NCBI GenBank assembly: GCA_947464185.1
Contig: CANHVY010000011.1
Span: forward strand, 1-64,000
DNA from: Burkholderiales bacterium
Lineage (GTDB): Bacteria > Pseudomonadota > Gammaproteobacteria > Burkholderiales > Burkholderiaceae_C
Direction: 5' to 3'
Length of the DNA stretch: 64,000 bases
The notes under the pieces are model-generated. The model had not been told where the DNA came from and made no database searches. It saw only the letters and a program-made list of their open reading frames with translations. The position numbers were made by a program, and so were the translations under genes. Positions 42,212 through 53,731 of the stretch are shown piece after piece. Numbering within the stretch: the first letter of the stretch is position 1; each line of letters begins with the position of its first letter.

Positions 42212-42445
42212 TTAGATTTCACCCTTGGCACGCAGGTCGGCGACGACCTGATCAATGCCCACCTTGTCGATCAGTCGAAGCGCTGCGTTGGAGATGCGCA
42301 GGCGCACCCAACGATTTTCGCTCTCGACCCAGAAACGACGGTACTGCAGGTTCGGAAGGAACCGGCGCTTGGTCTTGTTGTTGGCGTGGGACACATTATT
42401 CCCGACCATCGGGCGCTTGCCCGTGACTTGACAGACGCGTGCCAT
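42212..42445 (-). CDS. rpmB: 50S ribosomal protein L28
   Basis: This 77-residue protein starts [20 protein letters not shown] and shows [20 protein letters not shown], diagnostic for L28. It is the first gene of the rpmB-rpmG pair. Its ribosome binding site (GGAG, 8 nt before ATG) lies only a few bases after a strong hairpin in a roughly 150-nt leader. Confidence 0.97.
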   Translation of the reverse strand: MARVCQVTGKRPMVGNNVSHANNKTKRRFLPNLQYRRFWVESENRWVRLRISNAALRLIDKVGIDQVVADLRAKGEI

Positions 42446-42461
42446 GAGGCTGCTCCGCTGC

Positions 42462-42537
42462 GAGGGGGCTCGGGCCCCCTCTGGGTTGACCGGGCATCAT
42501 CGCCCGGAGTTGACGCTTGGCAGGCCTTTCAGGCCTG
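42462..42537 (-). promoter_or_regulatory. Structured rpmB leader with three perfect hairpins
   Basis: Three consecutive inverted repeats occur in the leader: GAGGGGGC/GCCCCCTC around TCGG (42462-42481), CCGGGC/GCCCGG around 6 nt (42490-42507) and CAGGCCT/AGGCCTG around 3 nt (42521-42537). The one nearest the gene ends about 4 nt before the ribosome binding site. Such layout suggests control of translation or transcript stability, perhaps by a ribosomal protein. This is inferred from sequence symmetry only. Confidence 0.5.
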
Positions 42538-42603
42538 ACGCTGGAAATTGCTTGTCTTCACCGGAACCTGCGTGGCTCGAGTGCAGCATTGGCAAAGCCT
42601 GCG

Positions 42604-42632
42604 ATTGTAGGCCAAAAAGCGCAGACGCTGAA
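42604..42632 (-). promoter_or_regulatory. Candidate sigma-70 promoter of rpmB-rpmG
   Basis: On the minus strand TTCAGC, 17 bp, then TACAAT. The -10 matches five of six consensus bases, the -35 three of six. Transcription would start near 42597, giving a leader of about 150 nt before rpmB. Confidence 0.55.
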
Positions 42633-42651
42633 TCAGCCGAGGCGGCGGAGT

Positions 42652-44453
<1,802 letters not shown>

Positions 44454-44517
44454 TACCCCAGGCAGGGCTGAGCGCCCACGCCGGCTGCCTGCGGGGGGCC
44501 TGGGCCACAATGAGGGC

Positions 44518-46863
44518 ATGACCTTTCCGCTGGGATCCCTGCGAGCCGATGGCCAGGCGCTTGAAGGCTCAGGTCTGGGCGTGAGCGTCGAGCCTTCGGC
44601 CTCTTCGTATCGTCTGGCAAGGCTGCGTCTGGTGCTGGCGGGCGTGCTTCTGCTGTTGACGGCCCTGGCACTCGTGACGCACCACGCCTCGGACCCAGGC
44701 TTCAGCACCTCCGGGGCGTCAGGTGCGGGCTTGCGCAACAAGGCGGGTGCCCTGGGGGCCTGGTTTGCGGATCTCGCCTATTTCGTGGCCGGCTTTTCGG
44801 TTTGGTGGGTTTGGGTGGTGGCCGCCCGGGGCTGGTGGGCCGCCATGGCGCGCAGCCTGTGGCCGCCGGCAAGCCAAGACCGGTCTGCCGTCGAGCCCTG
44901 GCATCGCGCACTGTTCTGGGCTGGGCTGGTGATGCTGATCGCTGCCAGCTGCGCCCTGGAGTGGACGCGCCTGTACCGGTTGGAACCGCACCTGCCGGGT
45001 CCCGCCGGAGGGGTGCTGGGCCATCTGCTGGGCGCGCTTTCCATGCGGTGGTTGGGATTTGCCGGTTCGGGCGTGTTCTGGATCGCGTTGCTGGTGGCAG
45101 GTGCCTCCATGGCGCTGCGCTTTTCCTGGGTGGACCTGGCCGATCAACTCGGTGACCGCCTGGACGGACTGCGCAGCCGCAGACAGGAGCGGCGTGAACT
45201 GGAGGAGGACGCCCGCATCGGCGAGCAGGCGCTGCGCGAGCGCGAACTTCAGGTGCAGGACCAGTTGATGGTGCCGACGCCTGTGCCCCTGGTCATCGAG
45301 CCGGTGCTGGTGGACGTGCCCAAGTCCGAGCGGGTGGCCAAGGAGCGGCAGCAGCCGCTGTTCGTGGAGTTGACCGATACACGGCTGCCGCAGGTGGATC
45401 TGCTGGACGGTGCGCCCGCACGGCAGGAGTCCGTGACGGCCGATTCGCTGGAGATGACCTCCCGGTTGATCGAGAAGAAGCTGGGCGACTTCGGCGTGGT
45501 GGTGCGCGTGGTGGCCGCGACGCCCGGCCCGGTCATCACACGCTACGAGATCGAGCCGGACACGGGCGTCAAGGGCTCGCAGGTGGTCAACCTCGCCACC
45601 GATCTGGCGCGTTCCCTCAGCCTGGTGCGGGTGCGGGTGGTGGAGACGATTCCGGGCAAGTCCACCATGGCGCTGGAGTTGCCCAACGCGCGCCGGCAGT
45701 CCATCCGCCTGGCTGAGATCCTGGGGTCGCAGGTTTACCACGAGGCGGCTTCGCTGCTGACCATGGGCCTGGGCAAGGACATCGTGGGGGCACCCGTGGT
45801 GGCCGATCTGGCGCGCATGCCGCACTGCCTCGTGGCGGGTACTACGGGCTCCGGCAAGAGCGTGGGCATCAACGCCATGATCCTGAGCCTGCTCTACAAG
45901 GCCGAGGCCCGCGATGTGCGGCTGATTCTCATCGACCCCAAGATGCTGGAGATGAGCGTCTACGAGGGCATTCCGCACCTGCTGTGCCCGGTGGTCACCG
46001 ACATGAAGCAGGCTGGGAACGCGCTGAACTGGTGCGTGGGCGAGATGGAGCGGCGCTACAAGATCATGAGCCGCATGGGCGTGCGACAGCTGTCGGGTTT
46101 CAATCGCAAGATCGACGAGGCGGCGCAGGCCGGGCAGAAGATTCCCAACCCCTTCAGCCTCACGCCCGAGGAGCCCGAGCCGCTGGAGCGCATGCCGTTC
46201 ATCGTGGTGGTGATCGACGAACTGGCCGATCTGATGATGGTGGTGGGCAAGAAGATCGAGGAGTTGATCGCCCGCCTGGCGCAGAAGGCGCGCGCAGCCG
46301 GTATCCATCTGGTACTGGCCACGCAGCGCCCCAGCGTGGATGTGATCACCGGCCTGATCAAGGCCAACATCCCCACGCGGCTGAGTTTCCAGGTGAACAG
46401 CAAGATCGACAGCCGCACCATCCTGGACCAGCAGGGCGCCGAGGCCTTGCTGGGGCAGGGCGACATGCTGTACCTGGCGCCGGGCACGGGCCTGCCGGTG
46501 CGTGTGCACGGCGCCTTCGTCAGCGACGAGGAGGTGCACCGGGTGGTGCAGTACCTGAAGACCCAGGGCGAGCCGAACTACATCGAGGGCATCCTGGAGG
46601 GCGGCACACTGGACGGCGAGGGTGGCGACGGTGCCGCAGCCGGCGAGGGCGGTGCGGGTGGTGAGAACGACCCCATGTACGACCAGGCCGTGGCGGTGGT
46701 GCTGCAGCACCGGCGGGCTTCCATTTCGCTGGTGCAGCGCCACCTGCGCATCGGCTACAACCGGGCGGCCCGGCTGCTGGAGCAGATGGAGCAGTCGGGC
46801 GTGGTGTCCTCCATGGCCACCAATGGCAACCGGGACATCCTCGTGCCGCCGCGAGCCGAGTGA
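44518..46863 (+). CDS. ftsK: DNA translocase FtsK
   Basis: This 781-residue septal DNA pump clears the chromosome terminus and activates XerCD at dif. Four N-terminal membrane segments lie within residues 35-205 (for example [16 protein letters not shown] and [16 protein letters not shown]). A short linker replaces the long one of E. coli. The RecA-like motor has Walker [15 protein letters not shown] and Walker [15 protein letters not shown]. The C-terminal gamma domain, which reads KOPS, is complete ([20 protein letters not shown]). lolA follows 10 bp downstream. Confidence 0.94.
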   Translation: MTFPLGSLRADGQALEGSGLGVSVEPSASSYRLARLRLVLAGVLLLLTALALVTHHASDPGFSTSGASGAGLRNKAGALGAWFADLAYFVAGFSVWWVWVVAARGWWAAMARSLWPPASQDRSAVEPWHRALFWAGLVMLIAASCALEWTRLYRLEPHLPGPAGGVLGHLLGALSMRWLGFAGSGVFWIALLVAGASMALRFSWVDLADQLGDRLDGLRSRRQERRELEEDARIGEQALRERELQVQDQLMVPTPVPLVIEPVLVDVPKSERVAKERQQPLFVELTDTRLPQVDLLDGAPARQESVTADSLEMTSRLIEKKLGDFGVVVRVVAATPGPVITRYEIEPDTGVKGSQVVNLATDLARSLSLVRVRVVETIPGKSTMALELPNARRQSIRLAEILGSQVYHEAASLLTMGLGKDIVGAPVVADLARMPHCLVAGTTGSGKSVGINAMILSLLYKAEARDVRLILIDPKMLEMSVYEGIPHLLCPVVTDMKQAGNALNWCVGEMERRYKIMSRMGVRQLSGFNRKIDEAAQAGQKIPNPFSLTPEEPEPLERMPFIVVVIDELADLMMVVGKKIEELIARLAQKARAAGIHLVLATQRPSVDVITGLIKANIPTRLSFQVNSKIDSRTILDQQGAEALLGQGDMLYLAPGTGLPVRVHGAFVSDEEVHRVVQYLKTQGEPNYIEGILEGGTLDGEGGDGAAAGEGGAGGENDPMYDQAVAVVLQHRRASISLVQRHLRIGYNRAARLLEQMEQSGVVSSMATNGNRDILVPPRAE

Positions 46864-46873
46864 AGGGCAGGCC

Positions 46874-47545
46874 ATGCGAGCGCATCGACTCTTTCCGCAG
46901 CCTGAAGCGAGCCGCCGTCAGATGCTGGCCCAGTTGGCCCATCTGGCGGGTGCAGTGGTCGGCGCGCTTGCCGTGCCGGTCACCGCCTGGGCCGGACCGG
47001 TGGAGACGCTGCGCGAGTTTGTGCAGAACGTGCGCAGCGGTCAGGGCCGGTTCACGCAGACCGTGACCTCACCCGACGGGAAGCGCCGCAAGGTATCGCA
47101 GGGCGTCTTCGAATTCCAGCGTCCCAACCGCTTTCGGTTTGTGTATGCCAAGCCTTTCGAGCAGACCATCGTGTCCGACGGGCAGAAGGTGTGGCTGCAC
47201 GACCCCGAACTGAACCAGGTGACTGTGCGCCGCTTGACCCAGGCGCTGGGTGCCACGCCCGCGGCCCTGCTGGCCGGCGGCAGCCTGGACCAGGATTTCG
47301 AACTCGCCGCCCAGCCCTCGCGCGACGGGCTGGATTGGGCGCAGGCCACGCCCCGCCAGCGCGACGGCACCATCCAGACCATGCGCTTGGGGTTCAGAGG
47401 CAAGGACCTGGCGGCGCTGGAGATCCTCGATCATTTCGGCCAGCGCTCGGTGCTGCTGTTCCCTGACTTCAGGGCCAACGCTTTGGTGCCGCCCGAGCAG
47501 TTCCGCTTCACGCCGCCGCCCGGGGCCGATCTGATCGAGCAGTGA
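46874..47545 (+). CDS. lolA: Outer-membrane lipoprotein carrier protein LolA
   Basis: This 223-residue periplasmic chaperone shuttles lipoproteins from LolCDE to LolB. It has the family core VRSGQGRFTQTVTSPDG, FEFQRPNRFRFVYAKPFEQTIVSDGQKVWLHDPELNQVTVR and the C-terminal RFTPPPGADLIEQ. The signal peptide is long, starts SRRQMLAQLAHLAG and contains an Arg-Arg pair before a moderately hydrophobic core, which resembles a twin-arginine signal. It is co-transcribed between ftsK and rarA, a common betaproteobacterial order. Confidence 0.93.
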   Translation: MRAHRLFPQPEASRRQMLAQLAHLAGAVVGALAVPVTAWAGPVETLREFVQNVRSGQGRFTQTVTSPDGKRRKVSQGVFEFQRPNRFRFVYAKPFEQTIVSDGQKVWLHDPELNQVTVRRLTQALGATPAALLAGGSLDQDFELAAQPSRDGLDWAQATPRQRDGTIQTMRLGFRGKDLAALEILDHFGQRSVLLFPDFRANALVPPEQFRFTPPPGADLIEQ

Positions 47546-47551
47546 GCGGGC

Positions 47552-48946
47552 ATGGCGGGCTCGCTGTTCGATGACGACCTGACCGGTGACGGGCCCGCGG
47601 CCGCCCCGTCTGGGCTGTCTGGAGCCGCGATGCCTGGGGCGCCCCTGGCCGAACGTCTGCGTCCATCCTCCCTGGATGAGGTGATGGGCCAGTCGCATCT
47701 GCTCGGTCCGGGCAAGCCGCTGCGTGTGGCTTTCGAGGCGCACCGTCTGCACTCCATGATCCTCTGGGGCCCGCCCGGGGTGGGCAAGACCACGCTGGCG
47801 CGGCTGATGGCCGGGGCGGTGGATGCGCGCTTCATCACGCTGTCCGCCGTGCTGGCGGGCGTGAAGGACATCCGCGAGGCGGTGGAGCAGGCGCAGGCCG
47901 CACGCACCACGGGGCGCGGCACGGTGGTTTTCGTTGACGAGGTGCACCGCTTCAACAAGGCGCAGCAGGACGCCTTCCTGCCGCACGTGGAAAGCGGGCT
48001 GTTCACGTTCATCGGGGCCACCACCGAGAACCCTTCCTTCGAGGTCAACTCCGCCCTGCTGTCCAGATCCACGGTCCACGTGCTCAAGCCGCTGGACGAG
48101 GCCGAGATGCGCCAGTTGCTGCTGCGAGCGCGGGCCGTGCTCGGCGCGCCGCCGCTCACACCCGGGGCCGAGACGCGTCTGGTGGCTCACGCCGATGGTG
48201 ATGCCCGGCGCCTCTTGAATGCCTACGACAACGCGGTGGCGGCGGCCTGGCCGGTGGCGGCCCTGGACGAAGCGCTGCTGGAGCACACCCTGGGCGAGCA
48301 ACTTCGCCGCTATGACAAGGGCGGGGACCAGTTCTACGACGCCATCTCGGCACTGCACAAGTCGGTGCGCGGATCTGATCCGGATGCGGCCTTGTACTGG
48401 CTGGCCCGGATGCTCGACGGCGGTGTGGACCCGCGTTACGTGGCCCGCCGCGTGCTGCGCATGGCCAGCGAGGACATCGGCCTGGCCGACCCGCGCGCCC
48501 TGCAACTGAGCCTGCAGGCGGCCGAGGTCTACGAGCGCCTGGGGTCTCCCGAAGGTGAGCTGGCGCTGGCGCAGGCGGTGGTATACCTCGCGGTGGCGCC
48601 CAAGTCCAACGCCGTGTACACGGCCTGGAAGGCGGTGCGGGCCCTGGTCAGGCAGGATGGCACGCGGCTGGTGCCCGATCGGCTGCGCAACGCGCCCACG
48701 GGTCTGATGAAAGCCCTGGGCCATGGGCAGGGCTACCGCTACGCCCATGACGAGGCGGGGGGCTTTGCTGCGGGTGAGCGCTACCTGCCGGACGGTCTGG
48801 AGGACCTGCAGTTCTACGAGCCGGTGTCGCGTGGCCTGGAAATCCGAATCGCGGAGCGGCTGGCGCAGTTGCGGGAGGCCAACGATCAGGCGCGGGCTTC
48901 CGCGGGCCGACAGACCCCGGGCGACAGCAGCCCGCCCGGGGCCTGA
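47552..48946 (+). CDS. rarA: Replication-associated recombination protein RarA (MgsA)
   Basis: This 464-residue AAA+ ATPase related to clamp-loader subunits and eukaryotic WRNIP1 acts at stalled forks. Walker A is WGPPGVGKTTLARL, Walker B VVFVDEVHRFNKAQQD, sensor 1 GATTENPSFEVNSALLSR. The C-terminal tetramerisation part (DAALYWLARMLDGGVDPRYVARR; AVVYLAVAPKSNAVYTA) is complete. It follows lolA by 6 bp. Confidence 0.94.
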   Translation: MAGSLFDDDLTGDGPAAAPSGLSGAAMPGAPLAERLRPSSLDEVMGQSHLLGPGKPLRVAFEAHRLHSMILWGPPGVGKTTLARLMAGAVDARFITLSAVLAGVKDIREAVEQAQAARTTGRGTVVFVDEVHRFNKAQQDAFLPHVESGLFTFIGATTENPSFEVNSALLSRSTVHVLKPLDEAEMRQLLLRARAVLGAPPLTPGAETRLVAHADGDARRLLNAYDNAVAAAWPVAALDEALLEHTLGEQLRRYDKGGDQFYDAISALHKSVRGSDPDAALYWLARMLDGGVDPRYVARRVLRMASEDIGLADPRALQLSLQAAEVYERLGSPEGELALAQAVVYLAVAPKSNAVYTAWKAVRALVRQDGTRLVPDRLRNAPTGLMKALGHGQGYRYAHDEAGGFAAGERYLPDGLEDLQFYEPVSRGLEIRIAERLAQLREANDQARASAGRQTPGDSSPPGA

Positions 48947-49188
48947 GGCGTCTGGCGACAGGGGCTGCCGTGAAGCCTGAATTGCCGGCGCTGCAATAGG
49001 GGTCAGCCCGCCCGGACCGTCTCAGCGCGGGCCCTAGAATCGCGCCCCATTCCGGCAAGGGGATGGGGCCTGACTTCCCGATGTTGCAGTCTTGGCGGCC
49101 TTTGCGCTTTGCGCGGCACGCTTCCTGCTGGGCCGGAGATGCCCATGTATGCGCCTTTGAGTCGGACGACGCCCAGGAGGGGTTGGTA

Positions 49189-50112
49189 ATGGAAACCTTC
49201 ATTCAGCAGATCATCAACGGCCTGGTGCTCGGCAGCATGTACGCGCTGGTGGCCCTGGGCTACACCATGGTCTACGGCATCATCAACCTCATCAACTTTG
49301 CCCACGGCGAGGTCTTGATGGTGGGCGCCCTGACCAGTTGGACCGTGGTCACCCTATTGGCGGGCTCTGGCCTGCCCGGCTGGGCCTTGCTCCTGATCTC
49401 GCTGGTCTGCGCCATCGTGGTGTGCTCTTTGCTCAATTTCGCCATCGAGAAGGTGGCCTACCGACCGTTGCGCAACGCGCCGCGGCTGGCGCCGCTCATC
49501 ACGGCCATGGGCGTGAGCCTGCTGCTGCAGACGTTGGCGATGATCATCTGGAAGCCCAACCCCAAGCCCTATCCCATCCTGCTTCCCAGCGAGCCCATCA
49601 ACCTGGGCGGTCCGGTGATCAGCGTGGTGCAGATCTTGATCCTGGTGACCACCGGGGTCATCCTCCTGGCGCTGCTGTGGCTGGTCAACAAGACCAAGCT
49701 GGGTCGCGCGATGCGCGCCACGGCCGAGAACCCGCGTGTGGCTGCGCTGATGGGCGTGCGGCCTGACATGGTGATCTCCGCCACCTTCATCATCGGCGCA
49801 GCGCTGGCCGCCGTGGCCGGCGTGATGTGGGCCGCCAACTACGGCACCGTGCAGCACGCAATGGGCTTCCTGCCGGGCCTGAAGGCCTTCACGGCCGCCG
49901 TGCTGGGGGGCATTGGCAACCTGGCCGGCGCGATGGTGGGTGGGGTGCTACTGGGACTGATCGAGGCCTTGGGGGCGGGCTATCTGGGTGACCTGACCGG
50001 CGGCCTGCTGGGCAGCCACTACGCCGACATCTTCGCCTTCGTGGCCCTGATTCTGGTGCTGACCCTCAGGCCCTCCGGGCTGCTGGGCGAGCGGGTGGCC
50101 GACCGCGCCTGA
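49189..50112 (+). CDS. livH: Branched-chain amino acid ABC transporter permease LivH
   Basis: This 307-residue inner-membrane permease has eight or so hydrophobic segments. The opening FIQQIINGLVLGSMYALVALG and NLINFAHGEVLMVGA are hallmarks of LivH, as is GLKAFTAAVLGGIGNLAGAMVGG. AGGAGG lies about 10 nt before ATG 49189. It heads livHMGF. A TAGAAT hexamer at 49035 is a possible -10 for the operon in the 242-bp gap after rarA, which otherwise holds nothing I recognise. Confidence 0.93.
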   Translation: METFIQQIINGLVLGSMYALVALGYTMVYGIINLINFAHGEVLMVGALTSWTVVTLLAGSGLPGWALLLISLVCAIVVCSLLNFAIEKVAYRPLRNAPRLAPLITAMGVSLLLQTLAMIIWKPNPKPYPILLPSEPINLGGPVISVVQILILVTTGVILLALLWLVNKTKLGRAMRATAENPRVAALMGVRPDMVISATFIIGAALAAVAGVMWAANYGTVQHAMGFLPGLKAFTAAVLGGIGNLAGAMVGGVLLGLIEALGAGYLGDLTGGLLGSHYADIFAFVALILVLTLRPSGLLGERVADRA

Positions 50113-50129
50113 CACGAGGGAGCCTGCAC

Positions 50130-51218
50130 ATGAAGAACCCCCGCATCGTCGTCTTCCTCCTGGCCGCCGCGGCGCTGATCGCGCTGCCGCTGATCGCCCA
50201 GCAGTTCGGCCAGGGCTGGGTGCGCATCATGGCCCTGGCCCTGCTGTACGTGCTGCTGGCCCTGGGCCTGAACATCGTGGTGGGCTACGCCGGCCTGCTG
50301 GACCTGGGCTTCGTCGCCTTCTATGCGGTGGGGGCGTACATGTACGCCCTGCTGGCCTCGCCGCACCTGAGCGAAACCTTCGAGTGGATCAAGGCGGGTT
50401 TCCCGGACGGCCTGCACACCCCCATCTGGGCTGTTATCCCGCTGGCGGCCTTGCTGGCGGGCATTGCCGGCGCGCTGCTGGGGGCGCCCACCCTGAAACT
50501 GCGCGGCGACTACCTGGCCATCGTGACGCTGGGCTTTGGCGAGATCATCCGCGTGTTCATGAACAACCTGGAGCACCCGGTCAACATCACCAACGGTCCT
50601 CGTGGGCTGGACCGCATCGACTCCATGACCTTCTTCGGCCTGGACTTCGGCAAGGCCATCACCATCGGAGACTTCCGCATCCCGTCGGTCACGCTGTACT
50701 ACTACCTGTTCCTGGTGCTGGTGGTGTTCAGCGTGATCATCTGCCACCGCCTGGAGACCTCGCGCATCGGGCGGGCCTGGATGGCCATCCGCGAAGACGA
50801 GATCGCGGCCAAGGCCATGGGCATCAACACCCGCAACATGAAGCTGCTGGCCTTTGCGATGGGCGCCACCTTCGGCGGGGTGTCGGGTTCGATGTTCGCG
50901 TCGTTCCAGGGTTTCGTCTCGCCTGAATCCTTCAGCCTCATGGAGAGCGTGATGATCGTGGCCATGGTGGTGCTGGGGGGGCTGGGGCACATTCCCGGCG
51001 TCATCCTCGGGGCAGTCCTGCTGGCAGCGCTGCCGGAGGTGCTGCGTTACGTGGCCGGGCCGCTGCAGCAACTCACGGGCGGCCGGCTGGACGCCGCCAT
51101 CCTGCGGCAGTTGCTGATTGCGCTCGCCATGATCTCGATCATGCTGCTGCGCCCGCGCGGCTTGTGGCCTGCGCCCGAGCACGGCAAGGCCGCGCCTTCG
51201 CCGGCTTCGGCGGCTTGA
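50130..51218 (+). CDS. livM: Branched-chain amino acid ABC transporter permease LivM
   Basis: This 362-residue partner permease has the LivM core YVLLALGLNIVVGYAGLLDLGFVAFYAVGAYMYALL, the ATPase-contact loop RIGRAWMAIREDEIAAKAMGIN and MVVLGGLGHIPGVILGAVLL. An extra loop of about 30 residues (LSETFEWIKAGFPDGLHT) lies after the third segment, as in many betaproteobacterial homologues. It follows livH by 17 bp and precedes livG by 14 bp. Confidence 0.93.
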   Translation: MKNPRIVVFLLAAAALIALPLIAQQFGQGWVRIMALALLYVLLALGLNIVVGYAGLLDLGFVAFYAVGAYMYALLASPHLSETFEWIKAGFPDGLHTPIWAVIPLAALLAGIAGALLGAPTLKLRGDYLAIVTLGFGEIIRVFMNNLEHPVNITNGPRGLDRIDSMTFFGLDFGKAITIGDFRIPSVTLYYYLFLVLVVFSVIICHRLETSRIGRAWMAIREDEIAAKAMGINTRNMKLLAFAMGATFGGVSGSMFASFQGFVSPESFSLMESVMIVAMVVLGGLGHIPGVILGAVLLAALPEVLRYVAGPLQQLTGGRLDAAILRQLLIALAMISIMLLRPRGLWPAPEHGKAAPSPASAA

Positions 51219-51232
51219 GCAGGGGGGCGAAC

Positions 51233-52009
51233 ATGAGCACTTCCGTTCTCAAGGTGTCGGGTGTGTCCAAGCGCTTCGGCGGCTTGCAGGCCCTCAGCGA
51301 CGTGGGCATCACCATCGAGCCCGGGCAGGTCTACGGTCTGATCGGGCCCAACGGCGCCGGCAAGACCACGTTCTTCAATGTCATCACGGGGCTGTATACG
51401 CCTGATGGCGGCAGCTTCGAGCTTGGCGGCACGCCTTACCGGCCGGAAGCGGTGCACCAAGTGGCCGAGGCGGGCATCGCCCGCACCTTCCAGAACATCC
51501 GCCTGTTTGCCGAGATGACGGCGCTGGAAAACGTGATGGTGGGCCGGCATGTGCGCACGCACTCGGGGCTGATCGGGGCGGTGTTCCGCACGCCGGGCTT
51601 TCGCCGTGAGGAGGCGCAGATTGCCGAACGCGCACGTGAACTGCTGGAGTACGTGGGCATCGGCAAGTACGCCGACTTCCGCGCTCGCACGCTGAGCTAT
51701 GGCGACCAGCGTCGCCTGGAGATCGCGCGTGCGATGGCCACCGACCCCAAGCTCATCGCGCTGGACGAGCCCGCCGCCGGCATGAACGCCACCGAGAAGG
51801 TGGTGCTGCGCGAACTGATCGACCGCATCCGTCGCGACGGCCGCACCATCCTGCTGATCGAGCACGATGTGAAGCTGGTCATGGGGCTGTGCGACCGCGT
51901 CACCGTGCTCGACTATGGCCGCCAGATTGCCGAAGGCACGCCCGCCGAGGTACAGCGCAACGAGAAGGTGATCGAGGCCTATCTCGGCGCCGGCCACCAG
52001 GCGCATTGA
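51233..52009 (+). CDS. livG: Branched-chain amino acid ABC transporter ATPase LivG
   Basis: This 258-residue ATPase has Walker A GPNGAGKTTFFN, the LivG-type RTFQNIRLFAEMTALENVMVG, signature LSYGDQRRLEIARA and Walker B LIALDEPAAGMN, then LIEHDVKLVMGLCDRVTVLDYG. It is the larger of the two LIV ATPases and is followed 18 bp later by livF. Confidence 0.94.
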   Translation: MSTSVLKVSGVSKRFGGLQALSDVGITIEPGQVYGLIGPNGAGKTTFFNVITGLYTPDGGSFELGGTPYRPEAVHQVAEAGIARTFQNIRLFAEMTALENVMVGRHVRTHSGLIGAVFRTPGFRREEAQIAERARELLEYVGIGKYADFRARTLSYGDQRRLEIARAMATDPKLIALDEPAAGMNATEKVVLRELIDRIRRDGRTILLIEHDVKLVMGLCDRVTVLDYGRQIAEGTPAEVQRNEKVIEAYLGAGHQAH

Positions 52010-52027
52010 CACGGCAAGGCCCAGCAC

Positions 52028-52741
<714 letters not shown>

Positions 52742-52748
52742 CAGCAGG

Positions 52749-52788
52749 GCTTTCGGTCGGCCCGGGCGTGGATAGGGCCGCCGAAAGC
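52749..52788 (+). terminator. Imperfect hairpin after livF, possible 3' end
   Basis: GCTTTCGG pairs with CCGAAAGC, and the stem continues through CGGCCC-like and GGGCC-like segments with one bulge. The T run is missing (only CTTCG follows), so it may stabilise the liv message or act as a rho-dependent end rather than a classic terminator. Confidence 0.4.
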
Positions 52789-52955
52789 TTCGTCCTGTCG
52801 CAACCGGTCGATGACCTGTTCATCAGCGGATTCGGTCAACCGTAGGCTGGCGTTTAACGGCGGGTATCGGCCATGACCTGTGCCGGTCGCGAACGGCAGC
52901 TTCGGAGTGCTTCGAACAGGCCCAAAAGGCCGACGACGCATCGCGGGTTGAATGA

Positions 52956-52973
52956 GTAGTGCGTTTGCACTAC
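52956..52973. promoter_or_regulatory. Candidate operator of the second toxin-antitoxin pair
   Basis: GTAGTGC GTTT GCACTAC is a perfect 7-bp inverted repeat that ends 9 bp before the antitoxin ATG. This is the usual place for antitoxin autorepression. The upstream 200 bp after livF contain no recognisable gene. Confidence 0.6.
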
Positions 52974-52982
52974 GATGTGGCC

Positions 52983-53255
52983 ATGAAAGATGCCGTCATC
53001 CCCCAAGTACGTGTCGAAAGCGAGCTGCGTGCCAGCCTAGACGCTGTACTGCGCCCAGGCGAAACACTGACCGACTTCGTCGAGGGCGCCGTTCGCAACG
53101 CCGTTGAGTACCGGCGCGTTCAGACCGACTTCGCTTCGCGTTGCGACGCATCCCTGGCCGAGTATGAGCGCACAGGAGTGTCCATCCCTGCCGCCCAGGT
53201 CATCGCCAAGCTCGAATCCAAGTTGGCTAAGCGCCGCAAGCAACTGGGCGGATGA
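52983..53255 (+). CDS. Ribbon-helix-helix type antitoxin (ParD-like)
   Basis: This 90-residue protein has an N-terminal ribbon-helix-helix motif: the strand IPQVRVESELRASLDAVL and then the helix GETLTDFVEGAVRNAVEYRR. The C-terminal charged helix (AAQVIAKLESKLAKRRKQ) would bind the toxin. The stop overlaps the toxin start by 4 bp (ATGA). ATG 52983 is chosen; a frame extension upstream would run through the operator palindrome. Confidence 0.82.
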   Translation: MKDAVIPQVRVESELRASLDAVLRPGETLTDFVEGAVRNAVEYRRVQTDFASRCDASLAEYERTGVSIPAAQVIAKLESKLAKRRKQLGG

Positions 53256-53566
53256 GCTACGCCGTCGAATTCACGCAAGCCGCTGAAGACGACCTGGTGC
53301 GGCTCTACGACTACCTGCTCGATCGCGCCAAAACGCTTGAAAAACTCTATGTGGCCGACGAGGCCGTCAGGGTCATTCGACAAGCTGCACTGAGCCACCT
53401 ATCGACAACGCCTTACAGCTACCGCAAGGTTGGTGCCCGGTCGACGCTGCGCGAACTCATCATTCCGTTCGGCACAACGGGCTACATCCTGCGCTTCGAC
53501 ATCCGATCGCCCGAATTGGTACTCGTGATCGGCGCACGCCACCAGCGCGAGGAAGACTTCCACTGA
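53252..53566 (+). CDS. ParE/RelE-superfamily toxin
   Basis: This 104-residue toxin has the ParE/RelE fold pattern: FTQAAEDDLVRLYDYLLDRA at the N-terminus, then STLRELIIPFGTTGYILRFDI, and it ends VLVIGARHQREEDFH, the typical ParE-like final strand and His/Arg tail. Members inhibit gyrase or cleave ribosome-bound mRNA, and which applies here cannot be said. The gene is coupled to the antitoxin by the ATGA overlap. The next 165 bp contain only GC-rich inverted CGGCCGGCA-type repeats. Confidence 0.85.
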   Translation: MSYAVEFTQAAEDDLVRLYDYLLDRAKTLEKLYVADEAVRVIRQAALSHLSTTPYSYRKVGARSTLRELIIPFGTTGYILRFDIRSPELVLVIGARHQREEDFH

Positions 53567-53731
53567 CCCTTCCAGGCGGCCCTCAGGTACAGAGGCTGAC
53601 GGATCTACCTGTACCAGCTGTCGGCCGGCAACTGACGGTGGCGGCCGGCACTTTGGGAGCATTGGATATCGTTGTCTTGAGCTGGAAGCGATCGCACAGT
53701 TGCCCTCTCACTGAGGCTTGTCGAAGCGGCA

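Noticed and set aside
44719..46875. Open frame of about 718 codons antisense to ftsK
   Set aside because: Low-complexity His/Gln-rich translation typical of reverse frames in GC-rich genes; ftsK on the other strand is unambiguous.
52749..52788. Mobile-element end or REP sequence after livF
   Set aside because: It is a single imperfect hairpin without direct repeats or a transposase, and no second copy was noticed in the window.
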